Assembly (NCBI RefSeq): GCF_963970025.1
Contig: NZ_OZ018776.1
Coordinates: forward strand, 806,001-870,000
DNA from: Rickettsia helvetica
GTDB taxonomy: Bacteria; Pseudomonadota; Alphaproteobacteria; Rickettsiales; Rickettsiaceae
Length of the DNA stretch: 64,000 nucleotides
Reading direction: 5' to 3'
Positions 56,357 to 64,000 of this stretch are shown here, piece after piece. Both the position numbers and the translations under genes were made by a program. Below the pieces are notes generated by a model. It did no database searches, was not told the origin of the DNA, and worked only from the letters and a program-made list of their open reading frames with translations. Numbering within the stretch: position 1 is the first letter of the stretch; each line of letters begins with the position of its first letter.

Positions 56357-57604
56357 ATGACTGAAAAGCTGCAATCACTCCGAGGAATGAAAGATCTTTT
56401 GCCGGATGATTATAAAGTGCACAACTATATAATTAATAAGGCAAGAGATGTTGGAGTATTATACGGCTATAAACAAATGAGTACTCCTATTTTGGAGTAT
56501 ACCAAAGTCTTTAACCGCTCAATGGGTGAAAGCTCTGACGTAATCAGTAAAGAAATCTATAGTTTTTTAGATAAAAGTAATGAATCTATAGCTCTTAGAC
56601 CCGAGTTCACGGCCGGTATTATTAGAAGCTTCATCTCAAATGGTTTACAACATAAATTACCCTTAAAGTTCTTCTCTATCGGTCCTGTTTTTCGTTATGA
56701 TAGACCGCAAGCAGGGCGTCAACGTCAATTCCACCAACTAAATTACGAGTATATCGGAGCTAAAGGTGCTATTACTGATGCCGAAACTTTAAAGCTGGTA
56801 GTAGACATACTTAAAGCACTCGAAATAGAGCAGGATACTACCTTAGAGCTTAACTCTCTTGGGTGCAGTGAATCAAGAAGCGTGTATCAGCAAAAATTAG
56901 TAGAATATCTAAATGATTTTAAAGATCAATTATCGGAAGAAAGCAAAATAAGGCTGATCAAAAATCCTATGAGAATCCTTGATTCAAAAAGCGAGATTGA
57001 TCAAAAAATAGTAGCTGCAGCACCGGTTTTATCTGAATATTACAGTGATGAATCCAAAGAATATTTTGATGAGTTACTAAAATATCTTGGTATTTTAGGT
57101 GTGAAATATAGTATAAACCCACGTTTAGTTAGAGGGCTTGATTATTACTGTCATACTGCTTTTGAATTCACTACGAAAAAGCTTGGATCACAATCTACTA
57201 TTCTTGCTGGCGGTCGATATGATGGGCTTGCTAAAATCATGGGTAATAATGATGATGTACCGGCTATCGGTTTTGCCGCCGGTATTGAGCGAATTGCTTT
57301 AATGCGAGAATATAATGTATCGTCATTAAGTCTAGTAGCTGTATTACCTATAGGTGAAAATAATATTTGTTATGCTTTAGAAATTGTAGATAAATTGCGA
57401 ACACAAAATATTGCTACTATCATAGAACCTCTAGGTAAAATAGCTAAAAGAATACAACGCATCCTTAATGAAAATGCTAAATTTATTATTTTCATAGGTG
57501 ATGAAGAACAGACAAATAATAGCCTCAAACTTAAAGATTTAGAAAAACAAGAAGAATATATAGTAGATCTTGTAAAAGCTCTTGAATTATTGAAGAAATA
57601 TTAG
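56357..57604 (+). CDS. hisS: Histidyl-tRNA synthetase
   Basis: 415 residues, class II synthetase. Motif 2 region FRYDRPQAGRQRQFHQLNYE, histidine-specific LVRGLDYYCHTAFEF, and motif 3 GFAAGIERIAL. C-terminal anticodon-binding domain present. Normal length. Confidence 0.96.
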   Translation: MTEKLQSLRGMKDLLPDDYKVHNYIINKARDVGVLYGYKQMSTPILEYTKVFNRSMGESSDVISKEIYSFLDKSNESIALRPEFTAGIIRSFISNGLQHKLPLKFFSIGPVFRYDRPQAGRQRQFHQLNYEYIGAKGAITDAETLKLVVDILKALEIEQDTTLELNSLGCSESRSVYQQKLVEYLNDFKDQLSEESKIRLIKNPMRILDSKSEIDQKIVAAAPVLSEYYSDESKEYFDELLKYLGILGVKYSINPRLVRGLDYYCHTAFEFTTKKLGSQSTILAGGRYDGLAKIMGNNDDVPAIGFAAGIERIALMREYNVSSLSLVAVLPIGENNICYALEIVDKLRTQNIATIIEPLGKIAKRIQRILNENAKFIIFIGDEEQTNNSLKLKDLEKQEEYIVDLVKALELLKKY

Positions 57605-57626
57605 CATTGCCTCGAAGCAGTTGATA

Positions 57627-57825
57627 TCATCATTGCGAGGAGAGGTTGTTGCGTGGATCGAAAAATGTGCTTGATGTGTCATATCGTGGCTTGACCACGG
57701 TATCCAAAAAACAGTTTAAAATACTAAAACCATTAGTATTTTAAACTGGATTCGCGATCAAGTCGTGGGAATGGACAGCGGTGGAATTGATCCATGCAAC
57801 AACGCTTACGGCTGCTCGCAATGAC
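57627..57825. repeat. Composite dispersed repeat with 16-bp perfect hairpin
   Basis: Starts catcattgcgagg, contains a GTCAT unit and the hairpin cagtttaaaatactaa / ttagtattttaaactg (57712-57748, loop aacca), ends ctcgcaatgac. Fills most of the 320-base gap between hisS and the ABC-F pseudogene. Confidence 0.87.
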
Positions 57826-57924
57826 ACCTCAGTATCCACACGGGCAATGCCAATAAGGTCTTTTAAGAGTTGTATAAAACAAAATCATCTTTTTACCCTG
57901 AATTTAATCACGATATCTAAAAAT

Positions 57925-59543
57925 ATGATTATTATAAACGATTTAGCTATGAGTTATGGTGTAAAAATACTATTTACCGATGTTAAATTTGCATATTAAA
58001 AATAACAAACGATATGGTCTTGTAGGTAGCAACGGAGCAGGTAAAACAACTTTTTTCAAAATTTTAACTAAAGAAGAAGAGCCAGCTTTCGGTGATATTA
58101 ACATACCTAAAAATTCTAAAGTAGGTTGTTTAAAACAAGATCAATTTCTTTATGGAAATACTAAAATTATAGATACGGTAATAGCAGGGAATAAGGAGCT
58201 ATGGAAAGCTTTAGAGGAAAAAGATGAGATATTAAATCGGCAAGAATGTAGTGATGAAGATGGGTATAAGCTTGGTGAACTTGAGCAAGTAATATATGAT
58301 AACGACGGTTATACTGCGGAAATTTTTGCAGCTAGCTTGCTTATAGGTCTTGGAATAAACAAAAAATATCATTATGAGCCGCTTTCTGTTTTATCGGGAG
58401 GTTATAAGTTACGTGTTTTACTTGCACAAAGTCTATTTAATAATCCCGATATTTTACTACTCGCTGAACCGACAAATCACCTAGATATTATTTCAATATA
58501 TTGGCTTGAGAATTATTTAAAAAACTCTTTTAAGGGAATATTAATTTTTATATCGCATGATTTAGCTTTTTTAAATAATGTCGCAACGGATATTTTGGAC
58601 ATAGATTATGGAGAAATAAAACTATATACGGAAAATTATGATACTTTTGTTCAAGAAAAGCAGATAATAGCTATGCAGAAGCTAAGCAAGCGAAATTTTT
58701 TAGAAAAGAAAATAGCAAATATGCAGGCTTGGGTTGATAAATTTAGAGCAGGGACGAGAGCAAGGCAAAGTGCCTCCCGAGAAAAGCAGTTAGAGAAAAT
58801 AGAATTACCGGATATATAGAAATCTTCAAGAATTAGTCTGTTATTTAGATTTAAACAACTAAGATCATCAGGAAAATTAGTATTAAAAATCGATCAAATA
58901 ACTAAAGATTTTGAGAATAAGTAAATATTAAATAAAGTTAGTTTTAACGTATCACGAGGAGCAAAAATTATTATTATCGGTGCAAACGGTATCGGTAAAT
59001 CTACTTTATTAAAAATCTTAATGAATAAAATATCAGCAGATCAAGGTAGCTATGAGTGGGGTGAATCACAAATATCTTATTTCGCTCAAGATCACCATGA
59101 GTTACTTAATGAAAATATTAGTATTATTGATTGGCTTAAAAAGCAATCTGAAAAGGAAACGGAAAATACTATTAGAAATACGCTTGGGCAAGTATTATTC
59201 CATAGTGATGAAGTAAATAAAAATATTTTGAGTTTAAGCGGCGGCGAGGGTGCAAGGTTATTACTTGCTAAAATGATGCTAGAAAAAAGTAATATTTTGG
59301 TTCTTGATGAACCGACAAATCACCTTTGATATAGAGTCAAGAGAAGCTCTTAAAAAATCTCTAATTGATTTTGATAGTATGGTAATATTAGTAACGCACG
59401 ATCGTGATTTTGCAAAATCCATAGCAATAATTCTTATTGCTCTTTCTCATAGAAAAAATCTTATTGATTTTAAAGATAAATATGATGATTATATTGAGAA
59501 ATACGGTAATGATTATTTAAGTTCTACTACAAAATTATCCTAA
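57925..59543 (+). pseudogene. ABC-F ATPase pseudogene (Uup/EttA-type)
   Basis: Begins MIIINDLAMSYGVKILFTDV, then a frame change near 57980. First ATPase half: VGSNGAGKTTFFK Walker A, SVLSGGYKLRVLLAQ signature, and Walker B LLLAEPTNHLDI, where the usual Asp is Ala. A linker with coiled-coil charge follows, then TAG at 58817-58819 and TAA near 58922. Second half: IGANGIGKSTLLK, SLSGGEGARLLLAK, ILVLDEPTNHL, with one extra T at about 59330 before DIESREALKK. At least four lesions. Confidence 0.88.
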
Positions 59544-59574
59544 GTTTTAGGCATTGCTCATTAAATATAGATAT

Positions 59575-59668
59575 CGTCATTGCGAGCAGCCATAGGCTGC
59601 GTGGCAATCTCGTCAAATATCCTGAGATTGCTTCATCAATTTACTTTGTAATTTTCCTTGCAATGACC
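59575..59668. repeat. Dispersed repeat (CGTCATTGCGAG family)
   Basis: CGTCATTGCGAGCAGCCATA start and degraded ccttgcaatgac end. Between two pseudogenes. Confidence 0.85.
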
Positions 59669-59710
59669 ATGCAAATCAAGTCATACAACAAAGCATAATC
59701 TTAAATTTAA

Positions 59711-61710
59711 TCACTCTACATTATAAAACTCCAGATGATGACCGCTAATAAACTTTTTTACTTCAGCATGGTTACCGTACTCATCAAAATTTAATATATT
59801 TGTAAATAGTCGGTCATCACAGTCCCACTTAGCTTTACAAGCATTTTCCTTAATAAGTTTAACTCCATTTACTCCGTGTTTGTGATATATTATTCCTTTT
59901 TTTAAAGCAGAAATAAAAGACATAATTTTACTTTTATCAAAGGTATTATAGATTTTTTTAGAAATTGTACCGTAACAATCAAATCCTCTATATTTGCCAA
60001 GAAATTTAGCCGTACCTTCTCTTACTTCCTGATTATCAATTTTAATTTGACCTTCTTTAGGAATATTCCAAGAATTATTATTGAAGTGGGTAATCTTTTG
60101 AATGGCTAGATAAAATTCATGTTTCTTTTTTAGTTGATAATATTGATGAATTTTTTTTGCATCATATTGATCAATTAATTGTTCTAAATTTTCTATTTGC
60201 TTATTATCGGGGGAATAGCTTGCAATAATTTCTTCTTGTTTTTTTGACTTAATTTACTTGCATATTCTTACACTTTTTCTTGATTGTTATTTAATAAGGC
60301 GGTAACTATCCCAATTTCTAAAGTATTTTCATTGCAAGAATCATTTTGCAGAGCGTTTTCAACATTTTGGAAAATCTTTTCAGATTTTTCAGAAGTTAAT
60401 TTAGTCTCGTTATCTGCTATTAAACCGGTATTAACCGCGTTAAGAACTTCTACTTTTTCATTGGGATTTAGAGTATTATTTTGAGGTAATGTATAATTTG
60501 GGTCCACGTAACTCCAAAGCTTTATAATAGCCTTTTCATACAAATTTATTTGATGCTCAGGCATTTTATTTAAAAGATCAGAAGCCGTTTTAAATTGCTT
60601 ATACTACATAGGGCGAGTGAGAATGCTAGAAGTATGTTGCTTGGGGCATCACTAATTGCTTTTAGTTTTGCGGTTAATATTGATTGCTGTTTTTTTGTAA
60701 TTGTTTGTGTATTGGAAATTTTGTTATAAAAAGCCATGTATTCACAGCCGTCATATATTGATAAATAAAAGGGAACTAAGGTATTTTTTTAAATTAAATC
60801 TAACTTCTCATAAGAAATTTCATATGGATTAGTTAACATTTCTAGAATGTATTTTATATATTCTATCGGCACATATTGTATTAAGTCATTAGCTTTATCA
60901 AATTCGCCTTGTATTCTTATAATTAGACCATAAATGATAGGCTGCTGTTGGATGTGTGCATAGAAGCACAAAGGCATGTTCATAACATTTAGTGGACATA
61001 TAATAGTTTCCGATTTCCTCACAAGCACAACCTGTTCTATAATACCACTGGGCTAAAACCTGATCTTCAGTATTATTATTTAACAAAAAAATAGATTCTT
61101 CAAGTAATGCTTTTGCCTCTTCAAAATTTTTATTTTCCATTAGTAAATCAGAGAATTGACCTGACAAATCCAAGCTGAATTTTATATATAGTACTAGTGC
61201 TTGGATAATTTTAAGCTTAGATTCCGGTTCAATAAGTTTTAGCACAGGAAGTATATATTCTGCACGTTTGCTATATTGTTCAACTTCTTTTGCAAAGTGA
61301 TTAAAATATAAATTTGTTGCTGTAATTATATATTTAAATATCTCTTTAGCAGTTTCATTGTATCTATTTAATATACTACATTGAAAAGCAAGACTCATTA
61401 CTTGAATTTTAGTTAGCGTATCAGGTGTTTTAGGAATGATTTTATCCGGTATCCATTTTATGGATTCACCATCTAAATTTATATTCAAAAAAGCCGGGTC
61501 TCTATATTATTTTATAATTTTTCAACAATTCATGATTTTTGTAGCTTTCATATGGATAATTAGACATTAATCTATGCAATAGTGAATGCTTAATTTTTAT
61601 AGTTTTTTTGGTATCTATTTCAGTTTTTTCGCTATTTAAATATCCAAATATATAATGCATTACTTCTATAGCTGCACCAACAGTTGGTATAGATGAAAAT
61701 TTTGAAATTT
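59711..61710 (-). pseudogene. Decayed TPR-type protein gene
   Basis: Reading in shifting frames gives IPTVGAAIEVMHYIFGYLN, a helical-repeat region with TPR-like units (EDQVLAQWYYRTGCACEEIG; STKCYEHAFVLL; GEFDKANDLIQYVP), a middle section (MPEHQINLYEKAIIKLWSY) and a C-terminal part KGIIYHKHGVNGVKLIKEN ... DDRLFTNILNFDEYGNHAEV. Several frameshifts (near 61500, 60900) and stops (near 60600 and 60268). The last part has a pattern reminiscent of small RelE-like toxin folds, but that is only an impression. No function assigned. Confidence 0.6.
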
Positions 61711-61833
61711 TACATAGAATTATTATTAAAAGATTATTCTAAAAATAATAACAAAGGAGTTTAAGAAGACAATAGATTTTTTAATTTAAAATGAGACATT
61801 GCCTAGAAACAAGTTGATAATTTGAAAAGTTTA

Positions 61834-62042
61834 CGTCATTGCGAAGAAATTACAAAGTAATTGACAAAGCAATCTCAGGATGCTTGACAAGATTGCCACG
61901 TCGCTTCACTCCTCGCAAAGCTTTGTTGCGTGGATACCAAATCGTCATTGCGAGCAGCCGTAGGCTGTGTGGCAATCTCATGAAATAATAATAAACTCCT
62001 GAGATTGCTTCGTCAAAACTTACAGTTTTTCCTCGCAATGAC
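61834..62042. repeat. Two tandem dispersed repeats
   Basis: A CGTCATTGCGAAG unit joined to a CGTCATTGCGAGCAGCCGTA...CCTCGCAATGAC unit. Fills most of the roughly 410-base gap before tolQ; the remainder is AT-rich leader DNA. Confidence 0.87.
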
Positions 62043-62124
62043 AAAAATTTTCACATAACCTAATGACAAAAGTAAAATATGAATATATTATTTAATTTTA
62101 GAATAATTAAATAATATACATTCA

Positions 62125-62850
62125 ATGAGTGCAGATACTAATATTAGCGATAGCTTAGAAATTGTTACGCAAGATCATTTATCGATTTTTTCTTTAATAA
62201 GTTCATCCGACATTATCGGTAAGTCGGTTATGTTGATGTTGCTTATTGCCTCCATTTGGTCATGGGCTATTATTTTGGATAAAATATTTAAGCTAGTGCA
62301 AGTGCAGAAAAGAATGCAAGCATTTGAAAATGTGTTTTGGTCTGGTGGAGTATTGGAGCAATTATATGAAAGCATAAAGAGGTCGGTTAATAATCCGCTA
62401 GCTTTAATATTCGTATCCGCTATGGATGAGTGTAAAAGCTTAAACACTAAAGGGCTTTCCGATGCATTAAAAAATAACCATAAAGAGCGTATAACGGGTG
62501 CAATGTATCTAGCTCAAAATAGAGAAGTCGAAAAGCTTGAGAAGAATTTGAGCTTCTTGGCAACTGTTGGATCAAGTGCTCCTTTCATAGGTTTATTCGG
62601 TACCGTTTGGGGGATTATGCATAGCTTCCAATCGATTGCTACTTCAAAAAATACTTCACTTGCCGTAGTAGCTCCCGGAATTACCGAGGCGTTACTTGCA
62701 ACGGCTATCGGTTTATTTGCAGCTATTCCAGCAGTAATTTTTTATAACTATCTTATTTCCCGTATTACTCTTATCAATAATAAGATTGAAGATTTTATTA
62801 GCGAGTTAAACTCTATACTTTCTAAGGCAATTGATCAGGAGAAAATGTAA
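62125..62850 (+). CDS. tolQ: Tol-Pal motor protein TolQ (ExbB/MotA family)
   Basis: 241 residues, three membrane helices (about 30-50, 145-165, 185-210). The family stretch ATVGSSAPFIGLFGTVWGIM followed by GITEALLATAIGLFAAIPAV is complete. Forms the proton channel with TolR that drives outer-membrane constriction. Its stop overlaps the tolR start by one base. Confidence 0.95.
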   Translation: MSADTNISDSLEIVTQDHLSIFSLISSSDIIGKSVMLMLLIASIWSWAIILDKIFKLVQVQKRMQAFENVFWSGGVLEQLYESIKRSVNNPLALIFVSAMDECKSLNTKGLSDALKNNHKERITGAMYLAQNREVEKLEKNLSFLATVGSSAPFIGLFGTVWGIMHSFQSIATSKNTSLAVVAPGITEALLATAIGLFAAIPAVIFYNYLISRITLINNKIEDFISELNSILSKAIDQEKM

Positions 62851-63281
62851 TGGCTATAAAGCTTGCCGGAAGTAATAGAAAAAGCAAAAGAGCGGTAGTT
62901 AGCGAAATTAACGTTACACCGCTTGTTGACGTGATGCTTGTGCTATTAATTATTTTCATGATTACTTCTCCAATGCTTGTTTCAGGTGTAAATGTGGATT
63001 TACCTGAGACAAATTCAAGCCCGATTTCAAGTCAAGATGAGCCTTTGGTTGTTACTATCAATAATAAAGGTGAAATTTTCTTGCTTGAAACTCCAATAGA
63101 GAGAATGCATTTAACCGACAAGCTTGCAAATATCACTAAAGAAAAAAAGGATGCTAGAATTTTTGTAAGAGGCGATAGAAATGTCTCGTATGGGCAGGTG
63201 GTAGAGATAGTTGCTGAAATTCATGCTGCCGGCTTTACTCGTGTAGCTCTTATTTCAAATATTAAAAATAATGAAAAGTAA
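62850..63281 (+). CDS. tolR: Tol-Pal motor protein TolR (ExbD family)
   Basis: 143 residues: short cytoplasmic start, one membrane helix (about 25-45) with the proton-binding Asp in INVTPLVDVMLVLLIIFM, and a periplasmic domain. Overlaps tolQ by 1 base and tolA by 11 bases. Confidence 0.95.
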   Translation: MAIKLAGSNRKSKRAVVSEINVTPLVDVMLVLLIIFMITSPMLVSGVNVDLPETNSSPISSQDEPLVVTINNKGEIFLLETPIERMHLTDKLANITKEKKDARIFVRGDRNVSYGQVVEIVAEIHAAGFTRVALISNIKNNEK

Positions 63282-64000
63282 TCAAAATAAGGATAATTTT
63301 ACGGTTTTCCTTAGCTTCTCTATTCTTCTACACTTACTTCTTTTATATTTTTTTCTATTCGGTATGCCATCGCTTTTTGAAAAATTACCGGAAGAGCACA
63401 CTATAACTTTTGAGATGTTACCTGTTAGCGATAAACCAAATATCATAACCCAAACAAAGCAAAAAGAAGCCCCTATAGAAAATAAAGACGCTAAAAAGTC
63501 TGAGCAGAGTAAGCCTAAAGAGGAAGAACCGCAGCAAGATTTGCCTAAAGAAGAAAAAGCAAAAGAGCCTGAAGCTAAAACAATAGAAGAAAAGCCTAAA
63601 ATAGAAGAGAAAAAACCTATAGAAGAACCAAAGCCGGAAGAAGCGAAAGAAGCGTTGCCTGAGAAAAAAGAAGAAGTAAAGGAAGAAAAGCCTAAAGAAG
63701 AGGAAAAAAAACAAGCAGAAGAAAAGAAGAAGCCCGAAGAGAAGAAAGAAGAAGCCGTTGTCAAAAAGTCTGAAGAGAAACCAAAAGAGGTAAAGAAAAA
63801 AGAGCCTAAAACCGATGAGCTTGATTCTTTACTGAAGAATTTAGAGCAATCCTCTGAAGGGGATAATGTAAAATCCAATAAGCATCAAAGATCAAAAAAA
63901 GTTGATAATGCAAAAGAAACTAAAGGTGTTTATACGGATGGGCTGCCTCTTTCCGATAGTGAAACATCTTTGATAAAAAGACAGATTGAAAGACATTGGA
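63271..64000 (+). CDS. tolA: TolA-like cell envelope protein, 3' end beyond window
   Basis: Starts at ATG 63271 inside the end of tolR. A hydrophobic anchor (about 10-30, SFSILLHLLLLYFFLFG), a long Lys/Glu/Pro-rich stretch (about 65-190), then the start of the C-terminal part (TDGLPLSDSETSLIKRQIE). The layout matches TolA: anchor, extended periplasmic region, C-terminal domain. It is cut by the window end at residue 243. The KE-rich composition makes similarity searches unreliable, so the name rests on layout and operon. Confidence 0.85.
   Translation, partial: MKSNQNKDNFTVFLSFSILLHLLLLYFFLFGMPSLFEKLPEEHTITFEMLPVSDKPNIITQTKQKEAPIENKDAKKSEQSKPKEEEPQQDLPKEEKAKEPEAKTIEEKPKIEEKKPIEEPKPEEAKEALPEKKEEVKEEKPKEEEKKQAEEKKKPEEKKEEAVVKKSEEKPKEVKKKEPKTDELDSLLKNLEQSSEGDNVKSNKHQRSKKVDNAKETKGVYTDGLPLSDSETSLIKRQIERHW

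Noticed and set aside
57781..57924. Upstream extension of the ABC-F reading frame
   Set aside because: Encoded by a dispersed repeat; the conserved protein begins at the ATG at 57925.
63282..63878. Long antisense frame over tolA rich in Ser and Phe
   Set aside because: Low-complexity mirror of the Lys/Glu-rich tolA codons; no domain, and tolA is clearly the coding strand.
1..64000. CRISPR arrays
   Set aside because: The many repeats are dispersed, of unequal length and not separated by regular unique spacers; no cas genes are seen.

Overview
The window is AT-rich alphaproteobacterial DNA and is almost certainly from a Rickettsia chromosome. The evidence is the gene set (split rvh type IV secretion genes, a scattered Mrp antiporter, decayed spoT, proP and ankyrin genes, gene-transfer-agent relics), heavy gene decay, and a dense load of short dispersed and palindromic repeats, several of them read in frame inside proteins. 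The number of palindromic elements would suit a spotted-fever-type lineage, but the species cannot be fixed from sequence alone.

Layout. 1-5.4 kb: a MrpA-tail/MrpB fusion, ccmB, an unknown membrane protein, and petA-petB-petC (cytochrome bc1), with a GIY-YIG gene between petB and petC. 5.5-9.8 kb: a GTA-type holin with a palindromic element in frame, an exported small heat-shock protein, a broken YdcF/DUF218-like gene, a DUF1016 nuclease split by one stop, and prfB with a programmed frameshift. 10-14.6 kb: lepA, two palindromic elements, tRNA-Asn, and island debris (recombinase tail, spoT fragment, three-piece proP). 14.7-24 kb, minus strand: rodA, ptrB, three proton-channel-type Mrp subunits and mnhC, with a dead Phd/VapC pair between them. 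24-32 kb: the rvh secretion cluster, with rvhB8 and a full-length rvhB9 on minus, then rvhB7, a second rvhB8, a truncated rvhB9, rvhB10, rvhB11 and rvhD4 on plus. 32-39 kb: ppx/gppA, an ankyrin pseudogene, and a GTA portal fragment facing a decayed GTA tail 'megatron' gene. 39-47 kb: two exported DUF2608/HAD-like paralogues separated by a palindromic element, cysQ, mutS, an intact vapBC, rpiB and a frameshifted M23/NlpD-like lipoprotein. 47-57.6 kb: a YgjP-like metallopeptidase, thyX, tolB, rpoH, ctaG, a glycosyltransferase-like protein, mnmA, an amino-acid permease and hisS. 57.6-64 kb: an ABC-F pseudogene, a decayed TPR gene, and tolQ-tolR-tolA, with tolA running off the window.

Functional picture. 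The genes form coherent groups for respiration (bc1, CcmB, CtaG), cation/proton antiport, effector or DNA export (rvh), envelope integrity (TolB and TolQRA, RodA) and translation (RF2, LepA, MnmA, HisRS). Between them lie more than 25 dispersed repeats. These are bounded by inverted CGTCATTGCGAG/CTCGCAATGACG or GTCAT.../...ATGAC ends and often carry a central hairpin. Several have supplied new C-termini, internal segments or start regions to genes.

Most unusual observations: two palindromic elements share one core but have completely different, near-perfect self-complementary arms; one Mrp subunit contains two in-frame repeats and ends in a third; and one palindromic element ends one DUF2608 gene while displacing the start of the next.
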